Assembly (NCBI GenBank): GCA_900315345.1
Contig: OMYP01000010.1
Location: 41,294-105,293, forward strand
Length of the DNA stretch: 64,000 nt
From: an uncultured Selenomonadales bacterium
Lineage (GTDB): Bacteria; Bacillota; Negativicutes; Acidaminococcales; Acidaminococcaceae
Direction of reading: 5' to 3'
Numbering within the stretch: the first letter of the stretch is position 1; the number at the start of each line of letters is the position of its first letter. Positions 1-8,032 of the stretch are shown piece after piece. The notes under the pieces are model-generated. The model was not told where the DNA came from, made no database searches, and was given only the letters and a program-made list of their open reading frames with translations. Both the position numbers and the translations under genes were made by a program.

Positions 1-2
1 GC

Positions 3-3000
3 GAAAAATCTTTGGCAATTGACTCACATTCAACAGCATGGGGTAGGGACAGCATATCAAGGGCATTTGCTACAACATCCTGGGGCGAGATGACACAGGC
101 AAACAGTTCTCATGCAACATCTTTTGGCAGGGATACCATAGCAAATAAATCTTTTGCTACCGCCTGGGGTGACGAAACAACAGCAGATGGAGCTTTTGCA
201 ACCTCGTTTGGTAAAGGAACCGTTGCCAAGGGAGCAGCATCAACCAGCTGGGGTGAATTTACTCTTGCCGGCAAAGCAATTTATAACGGGAAAGAGGTAC
301 TTGTTCATCAACCTACAAGCTGGGGTCAATGGGGAACTGCTACTCGAAGTGGTGAAACGATTACCAATAAATTTGTTATTCAAGATCCAATTACCAAAGA
401 AATACTAAAAGAAGTAGAAGTTAAAAATGGGGATTTCTATGAGTTAACCAAGGCAGGTGTAGATTTTCAAGAGGTTTTTGCCGGAACAGCCTTCGGGCAG
501 CTGACGAATGCTTCCGGGTCGGCGTCGACAGCCTTCGGGCAGCAGACAATGGCATCGGGTGACATGTCCACTGCTTTTGGTAAAGACAGCAAGGCAACAA
601 AGTTTGCGGCAACCGCTTTTGGCAAGGCGACAGAAGCGTCGGGTGATATGTCCACCGCTTTTGGGGAAAACACAAAAGCTAAAGCATTTGCGACAACTGC
701 TTTTGGTCAGAATTCTGTTGCCCGGGGCGCAACGTCTACTGCTTTTGGAACGAATTCGGAAGCAGACGGGGCTAACTCATTAGCTGCATTAGGCGGAAAG
801 ACCGGTGGAACCTGGGGTGATCCGGAGCAGGAAGGCGATTCTTCACAGTTTGGCACGTGGGGCGGCACTGCGTCTGTTGCGGTTGGTCAGGGTGCCGTAG
901 CAATGCAGGATTATACCTATGCAATTGGTCGTTCTGCAGAGGTAACCGATACAGATGACATTGCAATTGGAAATGATGCCAAGGTTTGGAGGACCAAGGG
1001 CATAGCTTTCGGCACTGACGCTAAAGTTGCTGCAACAAACAGTATTGCTATCGGTAATACTGTATATGTAGGCAAAGATGGTGATAACGCTGCAGATATC
1101 AGTAATGGCATTGTTATTGGTAATGAGTCCAATGTGTTTGGTGAGAAATCAATAGCCATTGGTTACGGTAACACAGTGCGAGGAAAGAGCTCTAGTGTTA
1201 TCGGTGATCCGAACGAAATCAGCGGTGATAATAATATCATCCATGCCAATAACGTGAACGACGGTGGTGTAAGCAATCTGGTTGTGGTTGGGCATCACGA
1301 TGAAGGCAACACCCATACTTATCTTGAAAACAGCGTGGCACTTGGCGCCAATTCTTATATGAAGGAAATCGGCGGTATGCCGTCCATTACAATCAACGGA
1401 ACTCAGTACGATTTTGCTGGAGCTGAACCGGTTGGAACGGTAAGCGTAGGCGCTGAAGGAGCCGAGCGTACAATTACTAACGTGGCGGCAGGCCGGATTT
1501 CCGCGACCAGCACGGATGCCATCAACGGTAGCCAGCTGTATTTCGCAATCCAGGCACTGAATGAGAAAGTGGTGGTAGAATCCGGAGACAGCAGCGTTAA
1601 CGTAGATAGCAAAGTAGAACCGGAAGATGCAGCAGGTGCAGGAACCACAGGATCCGGTACAACAACTGGCGGCAACACAGATGCGGGTAACACAGAGTCT
1701 GGTTCGACAACTGGCGGCAACGATACAACAACTACCGGCGGCAACACCGGTGCAACGGCTGGTGGCGATAGCGCCGAAATCGAACCGACCAGGACCACGA
1801 CCTACATTGTAACGGCCAATACGACAACCGCTGAAGCTGGCCCCTCGGATAATCTGACCGTTGAAGATTCGAATCCCGGTGGAGACGATAAAACACATCA
1901 CTATACGATTGATCTGGCCAAAGATATTCATGTAACCAATGTCACAGTTGATAACAGCGTCAAAGTGGGCGATAAAACTACTATTGAAGGCGATAAGATC
2001 ACGGTAGGCGATACGGTTATTGAAGGCGACCAGATTACGACGAAGACTGTCAACGGTGATACGATTAATACCAAGACCATCAACCTGGGTACCTACAAGA
2101 AAGGCGGAAACACCTATAACATTGCTACGGTGGAAGACGGCATGGACTATGCCGGCGATGACGGAAAAGCCATCCATAAGAATCTGGCAGAACAGCTGGA
2201 TATAGTAGGCGGCGCAGCGGATAAGGCCAGCGAATACAACATTTACACCTACAATGATGGAGATAAGCTGCGCATCAACCTGGCCAAGGACATCAAAGGC
2301 GTTGACAGCGTAACCGTAAACAAGACTGTCAAAGTGGGAGACAAAACCACTATTGAAGGTGATAAGATATTGAAGGTGACCAGATTACGACGAAGACCGT
2401 CAAAGCAGGTGACACTACCATCAACAATGACGGCTTTACAATCAAGAACGGTCCGTCCATTACCAAGAACGGTATAGATGTCGGAGGTAAGAAGATTACC
2501 AATGTAGCACCCGGTACGGACGGGACTGACGCGGTCAATGTAAACCAACTGAGAGAAGCTAATCAGGATATTTACAACTCGATGAACCGTCTGGACAATT
2601 CTACGAGAAAAGGCATTGCCGGTGCGGCAGCTTTGGCAGCCCTGCATCCGCTGGACTTTGACCCGGATGACAAGTGGGAATTCTCCGCAGGCGTAGGTAA
2701 CTATCGCGGTGAGACGGCTGCTGCTATCGGTGCATTCTATCATCCCAACGACGATACCATCTTCAGCCTGGGTGCAACGGTAGGTAACGGAGAAAACCTG
2801 GTGAACGGCGGTGTAACATTCCGCTTCGGTCAGAAGAACCATCAGTCCCGGTCCAAGAAGGCTATGGCCAAGGAGATCGTGGAACTGCGTGCGGAAGTTG
2901 CTGAACTGAAAGCTATGGTTTACAGCATGGCCAATGGCAGGATGCCGGGACTGGATCTGACCAAGTCTGAAGAGTTCCCGGATACTCCGGAAAATCACTG

Positions 3001-3265
3001 GGCTTATGACTATGTATCCGTACTGGCCGGCAACGGCGTACTGGAAGGCTATCAGGACGGTTTCTTCAAGGGCGACCGTACCCTGACCCGGTATGAGATG
3101 GCGGCTATCATCTACCGCGCGATGATGAGGGGCGTGGATGTAGATGAACGGATGAAGGAAGAATTTGCTCCTGAACTGGCCCGTGTGAAGGTAGATACGC
3201 TGACCAGCCACAGTGACGGCACACCTTCGATCCAGCGTGTACGTGTCATTAAAGGCCGCGAATAA
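3..3265 (+). pseudogene. YadA-like trimeric autotransporter adhesin with C-terminal SLH domain; 5' end missing, frameshifted near 2367
   Basis: This is an outer-membrane surface adhesin of the type Vc family, whose C-terminal beta-barrel exports its own head and stalk as a trimer. The reading frame is already open at the window edge, so the start lies upstream. In order it shows 14-residue head repeats (33-290 and 486-780), classic YadA head repeats such as NSIAIGN (about 880-1180), a Thr/Gly-rich linker (1620-1800) and stalk repeats of the type [13 protein letters not shown]. It then has the YadA anchor ([17 protein letters not shown] onward, about 2605-2840), a short coiled coil and one SLH domain (about 2980-3125). 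The first frame stops at 2477; the second continues from about 2370 to 3265. Comparison with the repeat at 1970-2035 shows 19 bases missing between two ATTGAAGG direct repeats. This may be a real slipped-strand mutation or an assembly error in repeats. Confidence 0.85.
33..780 (+). repeat. 14-residue (42-bp) aromatic head repeats of the adhesin
   Basis: Two blocks of degenerate 14-residue repeats follow the pattern T-(A/S)-(W/F)-G-x-x-(T/S)-x-A-x-x-x-x-(A/S). The first block has about six units (33-290); the second has about seven (486-780). A non-repeat insert of about 65 residues separates them. The pattern corresponds to the YadA head repeat (SVAIG type), but the core Val/Ile position holds Trp or Phe in every unit. 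Confidence 0.75.
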
Positions 3266-3289
3266 TGTCTTGAAAGGAGAAAAGTTATT

Positions 3290-4054
3290 ATGAACAAGAA
3301 AAACATTATGGCAGTCCTCCTTGGCGGGGCATTGACGATGATGAGTCTGGTTGCATTCGCTGCAGAACCTGCAGCGGATGCGGCCGTGGAAAAGGCAGAA
3401 CCGGCCGCAGCAACGGAGTGGAAGGAGGCCACGGTTCGCGCAGGCATCACAGGACATGAGGCCGGTACGATCTATAAGCTGACGGATGCGGAAGGGAAAA
3501 TCATCCGTGCAGATTTAGGGAAACATGGCGGCAAGATGCTGAACAAGGTACCCTTTACGGCGACCGGTACCATGGAGACGGACGAAAAAGGGGAATACCT
3601 GAAGGTTAAACATGTGGAATATAAAGACCCGGTGGCAGCGATTCAGGTAAACAGAAGCAACCCGTTGTCAAAACAGATGCAGACGCGTCTGGGTAAAAAG
3701 AGCAGCGGGGATCGTGATGCGGCATATTTCCACGAAAGAATTAACAGCTCCAATGCCAATTTCTATGAAAACCAGGTAACGGGAGCGCAGCCGAAAGAAG
3801 CTTATACACCGGCAGGTTTTCTGGACCTGGATGCCATGAAGGCAGGCACGAGGGTGCAGTGCAAAGCCAGTGCGCTGGAGACGGTGGTGCCGGACAAGGT
3901 TGTGAACTTCTGGGATCACAAGGCAAAGGTAAAAGTACAGATGAACGGGGCCTATGCGCCCTTGGGACAGCGCTGCACCGTGTACGGTACCGTACAGAAA
4001 GCAGCGGACGGAAGTTCCTATATTTATCTGGAACGGCTGGAAAGCGTAGCATAA
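3290..4054 (+). CDS. Exported protein of unknown function with possible OB-fold C-terminus
   Basis: I do not recognise a named family for this 254-residue protein. It begins with a clear signal peptide (MNKKNIMAVLLGGALTMMSL, cleavage after AFA at about residue 24) and then an Ala/Glu-rich linker. Two segments of similar make-up follow, around residues 45-110 and 180-254. The second, running from MKAGTRVQCKASALE to YIYLERLESV, has the alternating beta pattern of a small OB-fold periplasmic domain. That fold is an inference from pattern only. A strong ribosome-binding site (GAAAGGAG) precedes the ATG. It sits 24 bases after the adhesin stop, so the two are probably co-transcribed, and a hairpin terminator follows at 4087. 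Confidence 0.7.
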   Translation: MNKKNIMAVLLGGALTMMSLVAFAAEPAADAAVEKAEPAAATEWKEATVRAGITGHEAGTIYKLTDAEGKIIRADLGKHGGKMLNKVPFTATGTMETDEKGEYLKVKHVEYKDPVAAIQVNRSNPLSKQMQTRLGKKSSGDRDAAYFHERINSSNANFYENQVTGAQPKEAYTPAGFLDLDAMKAGTRVQCKASALETVVPDKVVNFWDHKAKVKVQMNGAYAPLGQRCTVYGTVQKAADGSSYIYLERLESVA

Positions 4055-4086
4055 AACTCACATCATTATGTTATAAAAAGTAATAG

Positions 4087-4133
4087 AGGGCTGCACGGAA
4101 TGCAATGGAAAGGGCATTTTGTTGCAGCCCTTT
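4087..4133 (+). terminator. Probable rho-independent terminator
   Basis: AGGGCTGCA (4087-4095) pairs with TGCAGCCCT (4123-4131). The loop contains a second small stem (AATGC/GCATT). Only a short T run follows, so strength is uncertain. It would end the adhesin/exported-protein transcript. Confidence 0.55.
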
Positions 4134-4321
4134 CATTGTGTAATTTCCCAAATTATTTAATTACCATAATATTTCGGACACGTAAAAACACAGTTTCGTC
4201 ATAAAACTGACTTAAAAAAAACGTTTTTTCCTGCCATACTTTTAACGGTAAAAAGGCAAAATATAAAATAATAGGTTTAGAATATGTTTTGTTTTATTTG
4301 AAACGGATCAGGAGGTTAATG

Positions 4322-4918
4322 ATGAAACTGAAAAAATGGCTTACAGGGACCGTGCTTTCCATCTGCCTGCTGGTTAATGTAATGGCCATGCCTGTGGCAT
4401 CTGCCGGTTTGGCAGAGGATTTCCTGAATAAGAACTTCCCGTCACTTGCCGCGTTGCAGGAAGAAGGCAAAGGAAAAAGCGCGCTGCTGGAAGGGGCAGA
4501 ATTTGTGGAACGTCTGCGTGAACTGGCTGGCATGGGCTTGAATCAGCTGGATCAGTGGGGCAGTCAGTTAAAGGAAAAAGGGACCGAACTGGTGCTGGAT
4601 CATTTTGCCGGTACGGTTAACGATTATGTGAATGAACAGGCGCCTTTGAAAGTGGAAGCAGGCTACGAAACAAAAATCGTGCCGGTGGTGACCATCGGCA
4701 GCAAGGGATACATCGGCGCGGCCCAGGTCAGCGGGCCCAAGGAACAGGTGGAAAAGTGCAAAGCGGCTCTTACTGTGGAAGGCAAGCTGGCGTCAGGAGC
4801 TGTGCGTATCCAGTATCTGATTCCCATAGATGTGAACCATCCCGTCAGCCTGGATCAGGTCCATCGGGTACAGGGGGTGGGCGTCACGGCCCGGTTGGAT
4901 TTAGGAATGCCGGAATAA
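4322..4918 (+). CDS. Exported protein of unknown function
   Basis: This is a 198-residue exported protein that I cannot place in a family. The signal peptide is MKLKKWLTGTVLSICLLVNV with cleavage near ASA (residue 28). The mature part opens with an amphipathic helical stretch (LAEDFLNKNFPSLAAL to about residue 95). A beta-rich half follows, centred on KIVPVVTIGSKGYIGAAQVSG and ending VTARLDLGMPE. Two adjacent ATG codons exist at 4319 and 4322; AGGAGG at 4310-4315 is better spaced from 4322. It stands alone between the 4087 terminator and the next gene's promoter. It is one of three neighbouring small exported proteins without assigned function. Confidence 0.65.
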   Translation: MKLKKWLTGTVLSICLLVNVMAMPVASAGLAEDFLNKNFPSLAALQEEGKGKSALLEGAEFVERLRELAGMGLNQLDQWGSQLKEKGTELVLDHFAGTVNDYVNEQAPLKVEAGYETKIVPVVTIGSKGYIGAAQVSGPKEQVEKCKAALTVEGKLASGAVRIQYLIPIDVNHPVSLDQVHRVQGVGVTARLDLGMPE

Positions 4919-4988
4919 GGCTGGCGCTTTTTAGGCTCTGCATCGTTTGTAAGAAATAAGTTGGTTTATAGAGCATAACCGGTGAATT

Positions 4989-5017
4989 TTGTGTTTCAAC
5001 CGCCCATATGATATAAT
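4989..5017 (+). promoter_or_regulatory. Probable promoter with extended -10
   Basis: TGATATAAT (5009-5017) is a full extended -10. The hexamer 17 bases upstream is TTGTGT (4989-4994), a partial -35. It reads toward the exported protein at 5124 and leaves a leader of about 100 nt. Confidence 0.5.
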
Positions 5018-5123
5018 AAAAAAAATCGTTGTCTGATCGGCGATTTCATGAGTTGAACTTGAAATTGCATGACTGCAGGAATCGTTGTATTGCATTTTCT
5101 GAGGATGGGATGGAGGCGCAAAA

Positions 5124-5681
5124 ATGAAAAAAGTTGCTACATTACTGACAGCGTTTACCCTGGCGTTAGGCGTTTCTGTTTGCAGCGCGGTACAACCGGA
5201 TGTAACCGGCGGCCCGGGTCTGATATGCCGCGACGGCGTCTGCGAACTGACGCCTGCCGTTGCCGGAAGTGGGGAACAGACCAGAATGGCGGCAAATGCC
5301 AATCCCTATAACAATGCAGTACCGGACGTAGAGGCCAAGTGGGAGAAGGACATGCAGCCAGGCCCCCGGGACGTGTTCGTTGCCAATACGTCGGAGTACC
5401 AGGTGGGCATCGTGTATTTCGTGAATGCGCCAATCCGGAATTTTAAAGTTCTTGCGCTGGAACTTAAAGAGATGAGTCAGGCAGGTAAACCGATATTCAA
5501 TATCAAAGAACTGTATACGAAGGACGTGTTGCGTCCGGAACGGCCCCTTCTGGTGAAAACCGCGCTGTTTGGTTCCATTCCCAACAACGGGTTTTCTTAC
5601 ACCGATGGGTACGGAAAGATCAGGTATTATGCCGTTAGCGAAAGTGGTATGGATGGTTCGGTGGTGTTCAGTGAGTTCTGA
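5124..5681 (+). CDS. Exported protein of unknown function
   Basis: This 185-residue protein has a signal peptide (MKKVATLLTAFTLALGVSVC, likely cleaved after SA near residue 22) and belongs to no family I recognise. Two cysteines close together (LICRDGVCEL, residues 34-39) could form a disulfide. The centre is beta-rich and polar, and a conserved-looking tail reads YGKIRYYAVSESGMDGSVVFSEF. It could be periplasmic or surface-associated. GGAGG about 8 bases before the ATG supports the start. It has its own promoter at 4989-5017 and terminator at 5777-5810, so it is probably a single-gene transcript. Confidence 0.65.
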   Translation: MKKVATLLTAFTLALGVSVCSAVQPDVTGGPGLICRDGVCELTPAVAGSGEQTRMAANANPYNNAVPDVEAKWEKDMQPGPRDVFVANTSEYQVGIVYFVNAPIRNFKVLALELKEMSQAGKPIFNIKELYTKDVLRPERPLLVKTALFGSIPNNGFSYTDGYGKIRYYAVSESGMDGSVVFSEF

Positions 5682-5776
5682 TTCTGCCGGATATATTTTA
5701 GTCTTTGATATTTTAGAAGATAATAGGTGTATAGCAAAGATTTAAAGAGATAATGGAAAACGATTGAGAAACAAGT

Positions 5777-5810
5777 AAGGCGCAGCCGTCAACCGGTTGC
5801 GCCTTTTTTT
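5777..5810 (+). terminator. Rho-independent terminator
   Basis: AAGGCGCA (5777-5784) pairs with TGCGCCTT (5798-5805) around a 13-nt loop, and a run of seven T ends at 5810. It closes the 5124 transcript before the convergent gene at 5889. Confidence 0.85.
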
Positions 5811-5888
5811 GTATATAGATTATAATTTGTATCAGTGCAGCTTCAGAGAAAAACAGTTCTGCGAACAGTTTATGTAATAATATTATGA

Positions 5889-6464
5889 TTAAAAATTGTG
5901 ATTGAAACCCAGCGAAAATCCGACAGCATGATGTCCCGGGTTTTTGTTTTTCATGCCGTTGGAGCTGTGGCTGAGTATATAACCCAGGCTGAAGGAATTA
6001 TTTTTTGTGTACTTCCAGGTCAGACGGGGGCCCACACGCCACATGAAGCCCCAGGGGCGGCCCTGGGCAGGAAACGCTTTATTGTAAATAAGGAAGGAAC
6101 CGGACAGTTCCAGATCGCCGTACAGTTTCCCGCTTAAGGGCCGCTCCCAGCGAATCATGGCGGCAGGCCCCAGCCCTACGGCGTTACTGTCCCGATGGAT
6201 TCCTTTTTCCGTAGTGTAGCCATGGGCACGGGTAACAGTTAAGCCCCGGTGGAATGTGAGGCCTGCGTGTTCGTGGGCTTTTTGGAAAAGGTGCAGATTA
6301 TAGTTGTTGATAAAACGGTCGTCAAACATGCGGTGCTGCAAATATTCGGCCTGCACTTCCACATTTTTGGCCATGACCTGGCAGGCAGTCTGTATGGCGA
6401 AAAATGATACGAATGCGGTCAGGCACAGGATTTTCATATGTATGGAACAGACATTGCTTTTCAT
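5889..6464 (-). CDS. PagL-like acyloxyacyl hydrolase (lipid A 3-O-deacylase family)
   Basis: This 191-residue outer-membrane beta-barrel protein resembles the PagL family, which removes the 3-O-linked acyl chain of lipid A and so remodels lipopolysaccharide. An N-terminal hydrophobic signal segment (KILCLTAFVSFFAIQTAC) is followed by alternating amphipathic strands and the C-terminal signature HSSNGMKNKNPG. That signature supplies the His and Ser of the PagL His-x-Ser-Asn active site. The acidic third member of the triad is not where I would expect it (NPGHHAVG), so activity is not certain. The C-terminal Phe is typical of outer-membrane barrels. AGGAAG precedes the ATG at 6464; a second Met lies nine codons in. 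It is the only - strand gene in the first 20 kb. Confidence 0.7.
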   Translation of the reverse strand: MKSNVCSIHMKILCLTAFVSFFAIQTACQVMAKNVEVQAEYLQHRMFDDRFINNYNLHLFQKAHEHAGLTFHRGLTVTRAHGYTTEKGIHRDSNAVGLGPAAMIRWERPLSGKLYGDLELSGSFLIYNKAFPAQGRPWGFMWRVGPRLTWKYTKNNSFSLGYILSHSSNGMKNKNPGHHAVGFSLGFNHNF

Positions 6465-6646
6465 GGAATTCTTCCTGATTGTATAAAAATGCGACCGTTG
6501 CGCAGGTAACCTGCCCGGCGCAGGTCAGTTCTTCATCACAATTTATTATAAATTTTTTGCAGCAAAATGAAAAGAATATCTTTGGAAAATTTGTGCCGGT
6601 AATTTCGAATATGCTGATGAAACCGCAATTTGTTTTGCAGAAAATC

Positions 6647-6675
6647 TTTATATTGCTGCATATCTGTGCTATAAT
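6647..6675 (+). promoter_or_regulatory. Probable promoter with extended -10
   Basis: TGCTATAAT (6667-6675) is an extended -10, with TTTATA (6647-6652) 17 bases upstream of the -10 hexamer. It reads toward the SH3 protein at 6730, giving a leader of about 50 nt. Confidence 0.5.
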
Positions 6676-6729
6676 ATCCTATATATAGTGTAGATATGAA
6701 ATTTTATTTGATACCGGGGAGGGTTTTAT

Positions 6730-7053
6730 ATGAAGAAGTTTTTATTACTGCTTACCATGCTTCTGTGTGTTGCTTCATCCTGCTTTGCTGCGGAAGAGCG
6801 CACTACCAAGGATATTTTTGCGGACACTACCATTGCCAATGTGGTGATTACGGGAGACCAGCTGCGGGTGCGGACCCATCCGGACCTGGACGGGTATATC
6901 ATTAAAAAACTGGACAAGGGTACCGTTTGCAAATTTATGAACAAAGTGGATGACAAGAACGGAACGGATTCCTGGATCTATATCATTATGGAAGACGGTA
7001 CCGTGGGCTGGGTATTCGGCGCTTACGCCCGGATCGACGGCGTTGTGGAATAA
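6730..7053 (+). CDS. Small exported SH3-domain protein
   Basis: This 107-residue secreted protein has a signal peptide (MKKFLLLLTMLLCVASSCFA) followed by a single bacterial SH3-type domain over about residues 38-105. Diagnostic elements are LRVRTHPDLDGYIIKKLDKGT and the closing GTVGWVFGAYAR, which match the SH3b pattern of hydrophobic strands and a W-V/I-x-G ending. Such domains usually bind peptidoglycan or other envelope targets; no catalytic domain is attached here, so it is a binding module only. The ribosome-binding site is GGGGAGGG. It lies upstream of, and in line with, the MetQ-type lipoprotein, though nothing ties their functions together. Confidence 0.75.
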   Translation: MKKFLLLLTMLLCVASSCFAAEERTTKDIFADTTIANVVITGDQLRVRTHPDLDGYIIKKLDKGTVCKFMNKVDDKNGTDSWIYIIMEDGTVGWVFGAYARIDGVVE

Positions 7054-7120
7054 AAGTAATGGAATTGTAAGGCATGTCAAATAATTATTAATACAAAAAA
7101 TGTGAAAGAGGGGCTCTGTA

Positions 7121-7960
7121 ATGAAAAATCTGAAAAAATTTGTTGTGGCCGGAGCATTGGGCGTTCTGACACTGGCGCTGGCCGGCTGCGGCGGTGGAGA
7201 TAAAAAGGCGGACAATGCCAAACCGGATGCCAATAAACCGGTAATCGTGGGGGTGAATCCGGGACCTCACGCAGTAATCATGGAAAACGTGAAGAAGATT
7301 GCGGAGAAAAAGGGCCTGAAGATTGAAATCAAAGAGTTCAGCGATTTTGTGACACCGAACGCGGCCCTTGCAGCCGGAGAAATCTGGGCCAACAGCTATC
7401 AGCATGAACCGTTCCTGAAGGCTACTATGAAAAAGGAACCCAAGTTCAAGCTGGCCAAGGCCTTTAATACGGCCCTGTTCCCCATTAATATCTATTCTAA
7501 AAAACTGAAACCCGGGGATAAAATTCCCGATGGGGCCAAGATAGGCATTCCTAACGATCCGACTAACGGAGGCCGCAGCCTGTTGCTGCTGGCGGCCAAC
7601 AACCTGATCAAGGTAAAGGATCCCAAGGATATTACCACCACAGTACAGGATATTACGGACAATCCCCACAAATTTGAAATCATAGAACTGGAAGCGGCGG
7701 CCATTCCCCGCAGCCTCGACGACTTGACCTGTGCGGCTATCAATACTACCTATGCGCTGAACGCGGGACTGAACCCGGCAACGGATCCTATTGTTAAGGA
7801 AACGGCGGATTCCCTGTATGTAAACATTGTAGCTGTACAGGAAAAAGACTTGAAGGATCCCCGGCTGAAGGTGTTCCAGGAAGCCTACCAGTCCAAAGAA
7901 AACGGCGACTTCATCAAGACAAAGTTCCCTGGGTCCGTATATTTGGGATGGAAGGAATAA
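7121..7960 (+). CDS. metQ: MetQ/NlpA-family substrate-binding lipoprotein
   Basis: This is the membrane-anchored periplasmic binding component of a methionine-type ABC importer (279 residues). The lipobox LAGC sits at residues 21-24 after a short signal peptide, so Cys24 would be lipidated. The family core is clear: EFSDFVTPNAALAAGEIWANSYQHEPFL in the first lobe and IPNDPTNGGRSLLLLAANNLI at the hinge. No MetN ATPase or MetI permease lies nearby, so it must work with a transporter encoded elsewhere. A short hairpin (7992-8009) separates it from an M20 amidohydrolase, which suggests a link between uptake and hydrolysis of an N-acylated amino acid. Exact ligand is not readable from sequence. Confidence 0.85.
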   Translation: MKNLKKFVVAGALGVLTLALAGCGGGDKKADNAKPDANKPVIVGVNPGPHAVIMENVKKIAEKKGLKIEIKEFSDFVTPNAALAAGEIWANSYQHEPFLKATMKKEPKFKLAKAFNTALFPINIYSKKLKPGDKIPDGAKIGIPNDPTNGGRSLLLLAANNLIKVKDPKDITTTVQDITDNPHKFEIIELEAAAIPRSLDDLTCAAINTTYALNAGLNPATDPIVKETADSLYVNIVAVQEKDLKDPRLKVFQEAYQSKENGDFIKTKFPGSVYLGWKE

Positions 7961-7991
7961 ATTGCGGTCTTCATAGTTGATTTATCAGTTG

Positions 7992-8009
7992 CCGGGCAAC
8001 AGTGCCCGG
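7992..8009 (+). other. Short intercistronic hairpin
   Basis: CCGGGCA (7992-7998) and TGCCCGG (8003-8009) form a perfect 7-bp stem with a 4-nt loop between the lipoprotein and amidohydrolase genes. No T run follows, so it is more likely an RNA processing or stability element than a terminator. Confidence 0.5.
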
Positions 8010-8032
8010 TGGTGAAAGGATAAGCGAATATA

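Noticed and set aside
1149..2177. 342-codon open frame on the - strand inside the adhesin
   Set aside because: It is the antisense of repetitive adhesin sequence, has low-complexity Ile/Val/Ser/Cys content and no ribosome-binding site; the + strand protein is clearly real.
2249..3457. 402-codon open frame on the - strand
   Set aside because: It runs antisense to the adhesin anchor, SLH region and the next exported gene and has no domain pattern.
6479..6688. 69-codon + strand frame upstream of the SH3 protein
   Set aside because: It overlaps the promoter at 6647-6675, has no ribosome-binding site and reads as AT-rich random sequence.
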